This document shows, one piece after another, positions 23,905-38,400 of a stretch of DNA of 64,000 nucleotides. The notes under the pieces are model-generated. The model saw only the letters and a list, made by a program, of their open reading frames with translations. It had not been told where the DNA came from and searched no databases. Source of the stretch: Owenia fusiformis (lineage: Eukaryota > Annelida > Polychaeta > Sabellida > Oweniidae). Position numbers and translations under genes: made by a program. Position 1 is the first letter of the stretch; the number at the start of each line of letters is the position of its first letter. The stretch spans positions 36,985,366 through 37,049,365 of the forward strand of contig CAIIXF020000001.1 of the NCBI GenBank assembly GCA_903813345.2. Reading direction: 5' to 3'.

Positions 23905-25440
23905 ACTAAAAACCAGAACAACGGCAACGCCAAAGCGTAGCGAATCCCATCGAACAGAAATGGCTGGCATTTTTACAAACGAAATAAATAGCAAATATCA
24001 TAAAATAACACACATAAGAAAGGCCACCATTTTCAAAATGGTTGCTCACTAGCCAAGTTGTCATCAGAAGTAGTAATACGCTTTTTTTTATAGTATTCAC
24101 ATACCAAATATGAACAAAATCGCTCCACTACTTTTCGAGTTATAGTAAAATACTTTAAAATGGTGGCCATTTTTCAAAATGGTCGCCTTCTATCAAAAGT
24201 GTCATTAGACAGTGTGCCATGCTTATAGTATTCACATACTAAATAAGAACAAAATCGCTCCACTACTTTTCAAGTTACAGCAAAAATTGTAAAATAACTA
24301 GTAAAGGCCGAGTAAAATACATGTACATTTAAATGGCGGCCATTTTTCAAAATGGCCACATTCTGCCAAAAGTGTCATATGACAGTGTACCATGCTTATA
24401 GTATTCACATACCAAATATGAACAAAATCTCTCCACCACCGCTCGAGTTATAGTAAAAAATGTTAAAATAGCGGCCATTTTTCAAAATGGCCACCTTCTA
24501 TCAAAAGTGTCATTAGACAGTGTGCCATGCTTATATTATTCACATACCAAATATGAACAAAATCGCTCCACTACTTTTCGAGTAATAGTAAAATACGTTA
24601 AAATGGCGGCCATTTTGAAAAATGGCCGCCTTCTACCAAAAGTGTCCTTAGACAGTGTGCCATGCTTTATTATTCACATACCAAATATGAACAAAATCGC
24701 TCCACCACTTTTCGAGTTATAGTAATTAAAATATGTTAAAATGACGGCCATTTTTCAAAATGGCCGCCTTCTACCAAAAGTATCATTAGACAGTGTGCCA
24801 TGCTTATAGTATTCACAAACCAAATATGAACGAAATCGCTCCACTACTTTTTGAGTTATAGTTAAATATGTCAAATTGGCGGCCTTTTTTCAAAATGGCG
24901 GCCATTTTTTCAAAATAGCCGCCTCCTACCAAAAGTGTCATTACACAGTGAGCCATGCTTATAGAATTCACATACAAAATATGAACAAAATCGCTCCACT
25001 ACTTCTTGAGTTACAGCAAAAATCGTATAAAATAACGAGTAAAGGCCGCCATTTTTCAAGATGGCTGCCATGTGCTTCTTTAATATCTACATTTCTAGCT
25101 TTATCAATGTCCTATATAATTTTCTACATCTAAAACATATTGCTATTACAGATTTACATATTGCACCTAAATTACTATAAAATCGGCACTAAAATGGCCG
25201 CCATTTTTAGATGAGCGGCCATTTTGAAAATCGGCTTTCGAGCAGAACTTCTACCCCCATAGGGTATATGTGTACAAAATATGAACAAAATCGGGCCAAC
25301 GGTATTTGAGTTATTGCCCGGACGGACGGATGGACGGACAGACGGATGCTGATGGACATACGGACGGACGTACGTACGTACGGACAGACGGACGGAGGCG
25401 TTCCCTATATCCCTCCGAACTTCATTCGATGGGATAAATA
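23905..25440. mobile_element. Non-autonomous element with internal ~135-bp tandem array, copy 1
   Basis: The 5' end phrase GCGAATCCCATCGAACAG (about 23937) and the 3' end phrase TTCATTCGATGGGATA (about 25421) form a short imperfect inverted repeat. Between them TGAACAAAATCGCTCC-type units recur at 24111, 24246, 24419, 24554, 24688, 24827 and 24982, mostly 134-139 bp apart, each with AAAATGGCGGCCATTTTTCA. Near 25318-25400 is a run of GGACGGACGGA-type tetranucleotides. A shorter copy lies at 28258-28846. It fills the gap between INTS11 and NCAPD2. Confidence 0.8.
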
Positions 25441-26483
25441 TATGAATAGATGAAATTGAAATCACAGGGTGAGATTTTCATTTTTATCTGCTATGGGATC
25501 AAGCTATTTTTGTAAAAATACGAAGAAAACCTCACAACTGATTTTTAACTCAGATGTTTCATTATACCGTGCAATGGGTATATCATTGGCACATAACCTC
25601 CACTTCTGTTTGAAATCCAATGACACTATAAGTATTGAAAATGATACGAGCATCACGCTCTAACATTTGTACAAGTAATACATAATAAGTTGAAATTTTA
25701 ATTCATTAAAATTGTAGTACTAGTAAAGACATATGGCACTTGGTCATATGTATACATAAAACAATCATAAAATATCTTGCATATGTCTGTTATTCATTGA
25801 GATAATGATAGAATATATCATATGGACATGGAACAAATGTAGTCATTCAACAACAATATTTTTGTATTTAAATTGACAAAGGCTAACCATGGAGTGTACG
25901 CATTTGATTTTAAAACCAACAATAATGAAACTTTTAATAATAGGCCCTTTAAAAGGAACACAATATGGTGTATATATGTACATGAGTGCTCTAAATATGT
26001 AAGTCTAACTAGATTGCTACAGCCTCTTACTGAGATCAATAGGATAGAAATATTATATAGTACTATGTATTTAAAACAATATTTACAAAAAAAGATTCCC
26101 ACAACATTTGACACAAAATCAATTGTGTTAAGAGTGGGTAAAATGCAATTTTTCTCGTCAAAAAGATATGAAAAATAGTTTTAAACAATCCCCAAAAATT
26201 AATTTCATGAATACAGTGGGAGGATGGTCTTGCAGGTAATGCAATGGATGATATGTAGAAATGGAGTGACACTTGTGACATCAAAAATACAAACAATTGT
26301 ATATACAAACACTCAATTCAGAACATGATTATGGAATTTATGTTGAAGCTGAAAAAACTGTCACCATATCGATATTAACATCCTATTTACAGCTATTTGT
26401 AGGTAGTATATACATGTAGTGCCATGATTTTTTGATGTGATATCCTTAATGATGATATATGAACAATACAAGAACAATATATA
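25441..26483. other. Intergenic / NCAPD2 3' flank, no recognised gene
   Basis: AT-rich DNA between the tandem-array element and the NCAPD2 stop codon. Both strands have ~100-codon ORFs overlapping each other at 25818-26178, without recognisable domains. The part nearest 26483 should contain the NCAPD2 3' UTR. I see no clear AATAAA on the minus strand close to the stop. Confidence 0.5.
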
Positions 26484-29400
26484 CTAAGTCTTTGCTGCAC
26501 GTTTCCGAGTATTTGAAGGTTTTATTGGAGTTTTACTTGTGGAGGATTTAGACTTCAATGCAGTTCGTGATTTCCTAATGGGAGGTGGTGGACTGTCTGG
26601 TTCTATGTTGGGGTTGATGTTTTCCGAATCACTACTTGTATCAGATTCCCCTGTAATAACAGTACATATGTAATATAAATATTCCCATAACAATCTAATG
26701 ATAATGAAGATAATTTTAATACTTTTTCAGAATCAAGATATTTTTCAAAATGCATCAGTTGAAAACAGTTTTTGCCCACTCATAGGTTATCTGAGGTTGA
26801 CCAGCCAATTTCTATTTATCATTACATTGGAATAAGTATCTCTTTAATCAGTGCCCTTGCACATCATGATGAAATATTGTGTATGATATGAAACATAGAC
26901 ACGCAATGATAATTATCAGAATTGGAAGAGCAAATTGGAGCCATTTAATTTACCCAGCATGCCCAAAACTTTATTAGAACTTGGCACTAGTCTGCTCTTG
27001 CATCTATTAAAATTTCAAGTTGAATGTGGTTTTCTTTGAAGATTTATAAGTAGAGTTTAGGTGTTGCCCACCCACACACAAGCCCAGCAGAACAAGTTAA
27101 ATACAATGTAGCAATAAAAAATATGATATGATTTCAAAGTAGACCATGGAAATCCAAGAAGGTGAAATGGTTCAAAATGCACAGTAAATCAACATTGTAG
27201 ATGACTAATATGAAATACCTTTTAATTGTTGTTGTGAACTGCTCTTATCAAGATCAAATAATTCAATTTCACTGTCTTCACTATCTGAAAACGACAATTT
27301 TGGCTTGGGTTTTGGTGCTGCATTTTTACCACGACGAGCTGGGTGTATGACATCATCATCTTCTTCGCTTTCAGTATCTACAGTTGCCTTACGTCTTGCA
27401 GGAGTTTTTCCTTTAGCTTTACGACCTATAATGGCATTGTGAAAATATATTTAATGGTAAACTGAAGTTTAGTAGAATAGGCTATTTGAATTTTGAAAGT
27501 TTTTCATTTCTAATGAATTTTTAATATCTGCAATAACGTTGATAATGATTGATCTTAAATAACATACCTGGTGTTTTTGTGGGTGTTTTCCTGCGGTTTT
27601 TAGCAGCATTTGAGGCTTTGCTTGCTTTCTGGGTGGCTTCCTCATCATCCATGCCTTTATTGTGGCACTTAGTGACCCTCTCCTCAAACTCATCCACCAT
27701 AGCCTACGCACAAATCAGGGTCATTTTTACAGATTAGTTTTACAGTTTTCTACATCTACACAATGTATTATATATTCTTAAATGAATTGTGCAAGGACAG
27801 CATTTAAAGACCATATCAGGTCAGATTAGTCTTCTTTTCAGTGTTCAGTAACTGAACAGTGTAACTGAACACTTATCTGACAATTAAGAGACAATTAATT
27901 GGAATTGTGGTGCCGTTACCTTAATTTCTGTCTTTGCAAACTTCTTGGCACCATTGATGACAATCATGAAGCAGTTGTAGACTTCATCATCAGCTAATTT
28001 GTCTCCGAAGCAGGCAAAGTTCTCTTGTAGTTTACGTATACTGCGCTCGTTGTATGACAACATGGACAGACAGAATGACAGGTCCCTCCATTGACGATCA
28101 ACCCTACATGACAAAGAGGAAATAATACATGCTGAATTTTGCAGTTTTTATTCTTAATTTATTAGTTCCACTAAAAAAGGGATAGCGATAGACATTATAA
28201 AATTGGAGCTTTTTTAAATCATAGGCCACAACATAATTAAAAGAAAAATTTATCTTTGAAAACTAGACAACAGCAACGCCAAAGCATAGCAAATCCCATC
28301 GAACAGCCATGAGTGGCATTTTTACAAACAAAGTATATAGCAAAAATGGCAGCCATTTTTCAAAATGACCACCTACCACACGTGTCATTAGACAGTGTGC
28401 CATGCTTATAGTATTCACATACCAAATATGAACAAAATCGCTCCACTACTTTTTGAGTTACAGAAAAATCGTAAAATAGCGAGTAAAGGCCACCATATTT
28501 CAAGATGGCTGCCATGTCAGTGCTTCTTTAAGATCTACATTTCTAGCTTCATGAATGTCCTTTATAATTTATTTACATTTAAAACATATTGCTATTACAG
28601 TTTTACATATTGTACTTAAATTACTGTAAAATCGGCACTAAAATGGCCGCAATTTTTGAATGAGTGGCCATTTTGAAAATCAGCTTTTGAGCAGAACTTC
28701 TACCCCCATGGGGTATATGGTTACAAAATATAAACAAAATCGAGCCAACGGTATTTGAGTTATTGCCCAGATGAAAGACGGATGGACTGACAGAGGCATT
28801 CCCTATATCCCTCCAAACTTCGTTCATTGGGATACATGCAGTGAAATGCAATATTAGCCTTTCATAGTATTTTATCAAACTTGCAGATTCATTTAATGTA
28901 GACAAAAACTTTGTATTGTTGAATATTGAGAACATTCATTTTAAAGCATTAAGTGTCCCTTGGACCATGTCACCATACATGCTTTTGGTAATTTAATGTA
29001 ATGTACACTTCACAAGTTGGTTTACCTGGTAGCCCTGAATCTATGGCATAGCTTCTCAACCAGACTCTCACACTGTCTATCTTTCTGGATAAATGAGAAT
29101 AGGTATTTCATAATGATACGGAAGTTGTCTTCTGCCACTCCGACATCTGGGTCGGACAAACGTGAGATGACATCTGGCATGATGTTGTACACAGCGTTGC
29201 CCTGGAAATACACAGCAACACTTTGATGATTCTATGTTGTTGTTATTTCAGTAAAACCTCTTGAAAGTGAACACTGCTGAGAAATGTGAGATATTGAATG
29301 TAAAGCCAAAATTATGTTATAAGCTTACTTTAGAAAAGTGATCACTTTATTATGCACTGGATTTATTAAAACATTTGTTCAATATCTTTCATTAATGAAA

Positions 29401-32400
29401 CAAACAATATGCAAACATTCTAAATAGCAATTTGAGTAGGAAGCTTGAGCAATTTGAGTAGCAATTTGAGTAGGAAGTAGGAAGAACTGGTTGAAATAAT
29501 TCAATACACATACCTTTTTAGCGAGTTCAAGGAAGAAAAGCTTGGCCAGGTTTGAGATTCTTGTATCCTCATCTACGATGCATGTTGCTAACTCACTGAT
29601 TTGACCTTTCACTTTGACCATGTCATTCAGAATCAAATGGGTGAGAACCATTAATGTATTCTTACGTACCATTGGTGAATCATCACGTAATCTATTATAA
29701 AACAGAAACATTTTCAACAATCCAGGTATATATCTCCTTTTAGATTACAGAATATTGGTTATATTCTGTATTTGCTTTATATTGTTAATTCATGTTTTTC
29801 ATTGATTAAGTCAGCTTGCAAGAGCGAGGCTTTTGAAAACATGGGAGTCAATGGAACATTAAAAATCGAACTACACTCACAAACACAAGTTTCTCTGAAC
29901 AATGCTGAGAAAGAAAGCCTTGTATTCGAGATGTGATTTATTTAAAGAGAGAATCAGATCTAGTGAGCAGCCGAACAAAATGTCTATTTTCTAAAAATCC
30001 CCAAGTGCACACTTATTTCAGAAAAACTAACGATTTTTATGATAATGTATTATCTTTCTATAAGAATGGTTACCATTCTTATTATTTGGGAGAATTTAAC
30101 CATTTTCACCCATTTTTGCACTTTGAATCCATTATAACTTCACCAATTTATAACATATCATGAATCTTTTGGGAGATATTGTATTTGAGATGGTAAGGAA
30201 TAGATTGGTAGGTCAGTTGTACATGTTACTTGTAATTTTGTCACCCCCCATAGATCTGATTCTGTCTTTAATTGATTTTATCCTGATATGAACATATGGT
30301 GTTACATTTAGAAGCCATGTAATACATAACGAACTCACCTTGCATACAAATTAGATGTCCATGGTTCAATGAGGTTGGGGAAGCGGAATGTGAGGTCCCC
30401 CAGGGCTATAATGGTGTTTGCTCTAATTGCTGGGTTAGGGCTCTTCTCAAGCACAGTAAATAACAGCTGGAGGTGGCTGTCACAGAACTCAGAACTGGAA
30501 CAACATAAATATAAATACATAGAAATACAGTAGATGAATGTACCCTGCGTGCAGAGTCTAGTTAAACTACACTCTGCCTAGTAGAGACCATATTACAGTT
30601 TAGTAGCCCCGCCCCCACGACGGGTACCGGTGACAGTTTGGGTAATAAATCACTTCTGACCTACGCGCTGACCTTTCTTCCACTAATCAGCGAGCTTGAA
30701 GAAACATACGCCAAATGTGTTCTTATTAATATGCGCATGCCATTGGTCAATTCTGGGCTCAACGATGACGGCAGAAGGAATGACCATATATAGAACATCA
30801 GTCAAGATTGGCCGACGAACACTGATTGGCGCGGTGAGTTTACAGGTTTATTTTAGTTTGAAAGAGTGAAGACGAAGCTCTCTTTTAAGAAATGAAGTCA
30901 AACGAATGCAAAGAGTAAGATGAATGTAGTGATCTGGCCAGAACTGAATCACCCAGCTGAGCTTTGAGAAAAGCCTTGCATCCACTTGAAACCTTTGTTT
31001 TTAATCTTTGTTGCTAAGCTACAACAGCACCTACTCCCTAAAATGGAGGACATACTATGTATATTCCCTCGAATATATTTTGTTGAGATAGCAATTTTAT
31101 TCATATAAAAATTGAGAGTGATTCAAGAATATTGCATTATTTTGCTTAACTTCAAAAATATTTCCATGTACAGTTGGTACAATTTTTTTTATACAATACC
31201 ACATAGCTTGTATTTGAGGACATTATGTTTCAATATTTGATAATCAGTCGATGATTGAATTCTAAAATGTAACCTACCTGACCATCATAAACTTGGCAAG
31301 GGCCAGTGTAGCTGCAGTTCGCAGTTCTGGGTCAGGGTATTTAACCTGGTTGTTACAAACAGTCACTATGAGAGGCTTCAATACTGCCAACAAGTTAGAA
31401 CCTACAATATCAAATCAATTATCCAATGACTTCTAAACTCTCTCGATGTATAAATATTTTGCCATAAAATAATTAACATTTTGAATTGAGTGGATATGAC
31501 TATCAGAACAGATGAGAAAAAAGGTTTGAGCAATTAAACAAATATTCTATTTGCAAGGACTCTTGATTGACAAATTCTTCTGTTACCTGTAACAATGTCA
31601 TGTTCACAGACTCTCCTGATGTACTCAGCCTCGGCATCATCTGCTGTAGCACCAGCCAGTCCCATCTCTTCATCAATCGTCTCACCATTAGCAGAGTCCT
31701 ATAACACAACAGTGATAAAGGTTAAGTTGAATCTAGGACTCAAAACACATGTTGACCATTCCACAGATGCTGACAATGATATTTTCAAATGATAACATCC
31801 AGTCATAATGAATTGTTTAAAATCATGCTTAGGATTTTTATATGAAATGTATCTAGAATTCATCCTGCTATGCCTTTAAGTCACTCTACATATAATTTGG
31901 CCCAAAATCAAACGTGTTTTAAGTGCCTGTTAAATGAATGGATAGTTTCTCTATATCCATACTAGTTAGCAGATCTCCTCACCTTTGCTTTATTCATAGG
32001 GGTTGCACTTGCACTATAATTGACCTTCATCTTCTTGTTATTTTTTTCTTCTTCATGAATAGCATTACGTCGCTTTAATTCACCAAAAACTGCGACATCA
32101 AGATGTACAAGATGACGTAGGGCTATATGGCCAGCCAGGGACAACAGGCGTGTAAGTATACCAGAAGGGCAGTTGAACTCTGTAGGTGACAACGATGCTC
32201 GCTCAGGATTATCTACAATTATATTGAAGAAATTAAATAAAACAAGACCTTCAAATATCAGATATGAGAAAAGCACTAATGTGATCTAAACTCCTTCAGG
32301 CTGACACTCTATTTCGCTGGATTTCTTGAAAACGTTTCTTAATTTTTCTATCATATTTTCCTTTAAAAAAGTAAAAAACTCTAAAATCATAAAAAGACAA

Positions 32401-35400
32401 GAAAAATACAAGGAATGACACAAATGTAAGGCATTTTAATTACAAGGCCCTTACTTGTATTGAGCTCCTGACTCTCATTAATGGTATCCAGCTCCATGTT
32501 TTCCTGAGAGGAGACACCACTTTCAGATGTTCCCTTAATCTCCTTGATTAATCTCATTACAATATCTGTGGCTATGACATCTGGGTGTTCAGCCAGCTTG
32601 TAGATAACATTAATGGCCTGCTCGCCCATTGGAACCCAGAAGGGACTCTCAAGATTTGAAACCCCTATAAAACATTAACATTAATGATCATGATAATGTT
32701 CAGTATAGAAGAATTCACTATATGCATAAATATCATACTGGCAAAACACATGAATGAATGTCCAATATTTGCTTTAAAAACCTAGAAATACAGCTCTGAG
32801 AAAAAAATACAATCAAAACAAAATATAATTTTTCTTATCACTCCTCACGATGGCAGATTTCGCAGTCCCAGCTGGCCATTTCAATTTATGCTTTTGACGC
32901 ACGGAGTAATTGATAGATAGCGCTGTTTTTATAAAATCGATAAACACGTGATAATAAACTGTACCAATTCGAGGAAAACTACGTCACAAATACGTAGGCG
33001 AAATATACATGCAAATCTTTAAATCTGTACTGTACAGCCTAAAATACATTTTAATCCAGTCCAGCTGTTTGTTAGAGAATGAACTAGGCCTATACTGCAG
33101 TACTGTAAGTGTTAATTAATTTGTACTGATGAGGAAATCAAACTGGGCCATATGGGACAAAATCCCGGGATTAAATAATAAGTACGCCATCTTGTTTTTT
33201 AGCCCTCGCGTGATAGGGTTATTTAGACTCTTGATCTCCCATAAAATTGTTAAGTGAGATAAATTAACAAAGTTGATTTTTTGATGAATCAAAGATCAAA
33301 AACAATTTCTGTGATTTTAATTTTTTAAATAAAACCATAAATTTCTCAAAAGAACATCATAAAAGCGACGTATTACTCGCGTAATTCTACCTTATCTTTC
33401 ACAGAATGTAACTTGAGAACGAAATGACGCCCGGAAAAACGGTAAAACCACAACAAACCTTGAAAAAAGTTGAATTCTGTACAGAAATCTTGCAAACGGA
33501 AGTCATTCTATGACAGAGTAATCACCGTTCCTACGGGGGCTAAATACTTGAAAATATGTTACAGCGACATCTATAAAATAGTATGAAAACCTTTTCATGT
33601 GGCCAGATCAGAGCACCAAATCGGACATCGTGCCTCATTTTGAGCATTTCATGCTCAAAATAACCATGGCAGTAGTGTCAACTTCTGACAAAAAACTATG
33701 TCCTTTTCAAATATGAATGAAATGCATCAAAAATGTGAAATATTATTGGACTAATTGCTATACCTGCAACCAGGATATCTGCAAGTCTTGTGAAGATATC
33801 ATGGTCCTGAGGAAAACGGAATGGCTCAACAAAGCTACCAGCCTTTGCCTAAAGTTAATTACAACAAAAATGTTATTCTTATATAGTTATGTATAAGACT
33901 GGGAACAATTTTAATAAATTACATTATTCACAAATGAAAGTTGAGCGACAGCAATTGAAATTGAATCGAAATTTTAAGCTCATGAACATAAATATTGCAT
34001 ATTTAAGATATGCCAAGAGGTCAAAGGTAAAAATTAACTATCACAATTAAATTCTTTCAAAAGTTTGACCTCCTGAAACATCCATTTAAGTTTAAGAATT
34101 ACTCCAATTTAGCAACAAGTACTGCAATGGTGTTGTTACTATAGTACTTTACATCTGTCTTAAGACATTAGTTTAAGTATTACACCAAATAAACATTTAG
34201 CATATCCTAATGTCAATAAGAACTGTATAATTCATTTAAATGATAAGAGTGAAACAAGTTAATTTATGCTCCATGTACCTTTTTTGTTCCTCCTAGTTTG
34301 AGCAAAGCAATACATGTGTCTTTAGCTAACTGGAAGTCGTTCTTGCCTCTTTCACCCAGTCCTTCAGACACCAGTACATCAACATTACTTTTAATTATAT
34401 TCTCCTCATGCCTAAAACAAAGTTCCTTCATAATTATTCTGTCAGACCATTTTTATTTTAAGGTAGATGAAGAGCAATCTTGTTGATGATGGCAGATTAA
34501 GGGAGGCTTTTAATGTTGTTTGAATTATTATTGTGAAGTATAAAAGAGGTGCTTACCCAGCAGCCATTCCTAAAAGCAAGAGAGCTCCTCTGCTTTCTTC
34601 ATCAGATGTATTTGGAACCTTCTTAGCAAATCTCTCCCAAAGCATCTTGATGACACCACTGTCAATATCCTCGGATTTAGCAAATTCACACACCTGTCAA
34701 AGACAATAACATTTATGGATGTAAATTAGGTTGAAAAGATTTCATCTCAAGACATCCTCCTTTGATGACAGAAGTCATATAATGGGCCACTTAATGTTTC
34801 TCTATTATAAAACCTAGCTTTCACCTTTAAAATATAATCAGCTTCACAAAAATAATTTCGAGCCAACCCATTAACTTTAGTTGTTAACTTAAGATCTTTA
34901 ATTGTTAACTTTAGATTTTATATTGAGTTTGATGTTTAAGGTTTAACATTGTATTTTACTGGACTTACCATTTCCTCCAGTGAGGTGAGATCACCCAAGG
35001 TGGCCCCATATGTTAATGCAGTCAGGTTCTTTACTATGGCCAGAGATTGTTGTCTGGAATAAAGATTCATCATTTCAATTATATGTCTTTGAACACATGT
35101 TCAATTTAGTATATGTTGATTTCTTCATTCATTTTCAATATTCTTGATCAGAATTCTATTCACTTCAATATAATAATACTTCTTCAACAAATATACATGT
35201 ATTGAAATATGAATGGTTAAACATGTAAAAAATAACATAATCACCTTGCAGTTCCCCCCACAGGTGATAAATAGAGTCTTTTGTAGGCAACCACTAGGGA
35301 ATCTTTCACTGATTGTTCCTTGGACCAAATCAATGCCAACATACGGCGGATCCCTAGCATTGAATTGCTGACGCCAAACTCAAATGCTGTCACAAAGAAT

Positions 35401-38400
35401 TCCATTGCCTCTAGAATGTCTGTGGTGTTCTTGGAGCCCAAAAGCTGGCAGATTACTGGTATAGCCTGCTGTACTTGGCCAGTGAATATCATACAGTCCT
35501 ACAATGGTGATGACACATGTACATATTGATCCAATGGTTTAAATATGTACACATAATTTTATTGAGGATTTGTCACTCACAGGCAGTCAACATATTTTAA
35601 TGATAACTTTAAACATGTGTCAAGAGACTCTAAATATTTATGTATCTGTTCCCAGCCTGTTATGCCGGTTATATTGGGAAAGACAGGAGAAATGAGGAGT
35701 CATGAAAAAATCCATTCTTTGTGTGGAAAACCTCCTCCAATCAAATGATACTAAAAATATTAATAAAGATAATTAACACTTGTATTTACAAATAAATAAA
35801 TTATTTAACACATACCTTGAGATATTGTACAAGGACCTGTTGTTTGGCGAGTTCATTTGCTTCCTGCTCAGTTTGCTTAGATTTGTCTTTGTCTTCATTT
35901 TGGTTCTGGTCAGCTTTTGGGAGCTCGGCCATGCCTGCAGGCACAAGTGAATATTTGAGTCAAATTTAAATATATCAAATTTTTCCAGATAAGATTCTTT
36001 AAATTATTAATCTTTGGAATGGTGAAATCTTGAAAATTACAGTACAGGGTTGCAATTATTTTTTATCAATCATGACAAATAAAAGCGACACATACATGTT
36101 TATTGACTGAATGCATGATGACAATAGTTCTCATTTCAGATTTTCTCAGTTTGTGATCCAATTTTGTAACTTTTCAAATTGCACTCACAATTCCCTGACT
36201 TTTCACAGAATTCTAAAACTCTCTGACCTGATTTTAGCCATTTTTAAAGGAAATTCAGAAATCCCCTAACTGGCAACCAGAAGTGGTTAACTAACTTCAG
36301 TCTCATTGAATTACAATCTTCGATAAGTTTTAAATAAATCAAAATTCTCACTTACCCAAAAAGATAGATTTGAGACACTGGAGACATTTCCAAGGTTCGG
36401 TACCAACTGCTTCATCAGATTCAACATCCGAATCATCTCCTTGTACATTTACATTACTTGGGTTGAAGAGATCATGCTCTGGCCACTGCTCCTTAGCCAT
36501 CTGGGTCAGTTGAACGGCCTTCTTATACTCCTCACTTGTGATGTTGTTGTAGATGCACTCCATAGCACTAGAATAGAATTATATAACTATGACATGATGG
36601 AATATTATTACCACCTTGCCGGGCCAGTTCTAGGGGTTTTAGTGCTAGTTTAGAAGGCATTCATTTTAATATATCGACCTGAGCAATATGTGACGTCACA
36701 ATGGCGGTCAATACTGCCGGTCAAGAATGCAATTTTTTTCAAGAATGCATAAGGGCAAATTTCCCCGAGAAATTAGGTATCGTTCAGTGGGTAAGATTTT
36801 CTTGCTGTTTCAGTCCTAGTCATTAATGGTGGTAATAATACTAATAACGTCATTTCTGCGAGCAATATAGTGAAATATTGGACCTTGGGCCTTCGAAATG
36901 ACGTAATTGTACTATTCTACCAAGGATTGCACATTTCATGTTTTGATAGTTTTGTCAAATATTGGTCAAAATATAATTATTTTTTCATGATTTCTCTAAT
37001 TTACATGTGGCTGCAAATGGATCTTTCAAGTGGGTGTAAGCTATTTTCAGAATCTAATTGAGTGCAGCAATCACCTGGTTCAATGCTTCAAATTCCATTG
37101 TTTTGCACTCTAATTAAGTCACGTTTCAAAGTACAACTATGCTTACTTATCTATTGTTTCCCCTTCACCAATCTTGGGAGCATTATCTTCATCTTCCTCT
37201 TCATCACTTGCCTCCATAACAGCTTTAATAGCAACCTCTATAGCTGATTCAACCTTTTGCCACTCTTCTTGGATCATAAGGTCATTTGGCACTGCAACAA
37301 TATTTGAAAGATTAAGTTTATCTCAGCTGTATATTTCTATAGAAAACATTTTATGTCCTAAATGAAATAAAGAGTTTAAAAACCTACCAGCTGGGAGTGT
37401 TTCTTCAGGCTCCATCTCATGCAATTTCTCCTTTTCTTTCTCATAATTTGTTTTCAACTCTTCTAAGCTTAGCTGAAACAACATTAATATTCAATATACT
37501 ATTACAGTGTAATAAAAACATAGGATCAAAACAACATCAGCCCTTAGCATAGGATTTGATCCTATGTATTAGATTAACTAGTAAATCATAATAATACAGG
37601 ATAAACTAGCTGATACTGAACTACCGACATGTCATCATGTTGCTGTTTTATTATGAAAAATCAAATTAGTCAAATTGAACAAAGGGATGTCGGATAAGGC
37701 AACTAAAGGTAAAAGGGTTCATAAACTCCCTCCCCTGGCTGGGGAAATACTTAAAATACTCTGACATCAACCTTACGAGATCCTCTTTAAATGCCCATTG
37801 TCTTGAAAAATATCTGCCACAATCAGAATATTTTTCTTCATAATTCTTATATTTACTGTTTTGCTGTTGGTGGTTTGTATTCACCATATTGGGAAAACTG
37901 AAACAACGTCGACTGATGAAAATAAGTGTTAAACTTTCCAATGCTTACACTTATAAACTTACACCAAAAAATGTAAAGCAAAACTTCATACACCAGCTGA
38001 GCAATTATTTTGTTGTTTTGTTGGTAGGTTTATGTCAATATTGAGTATGGAAGCTATCAATTTTTATACCCCATAAACATGAGGAAAAGGATTTCTGACA
38101 CCCGTTTTAAAATCTCTTATACCTTATGTAAAAGTACCAATTTATTGCTACGAACAAAATCTACAAAAATAAAATTAGTTTCCGAGTCAAAACCTTGCAC
38201 CATAGCAAATCCTATAACAAAAGCAAGTTCATGTACTATATCAAAAGCCAAATGAAAACAAATTCCTGAAGGTTGAAATACCTTCAATATAAAATTACCA
38301 GTGACATTCAGGTGCTGAAAATGATAAGCAAGTTACTTTCCAAAATATTATTGCACAATTATCATAGGCATAGTCTCAAAATGTGCTTCACACTTAATTC

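Noticed and set aside
25175-25465. 96-codon minus-strand ORF rich in RPSVRPSVR
   Set aside because: It is the translation of the GGACGGAC tetranucleotide tract within a transposon.
25818-26178. Overlapping ~100-codon ORFs on both strands downstream of NCAPD2
   Set aside because: No domain, no splice or start context, and each overlaps the other; consistent with chance in AT-rich DNA.
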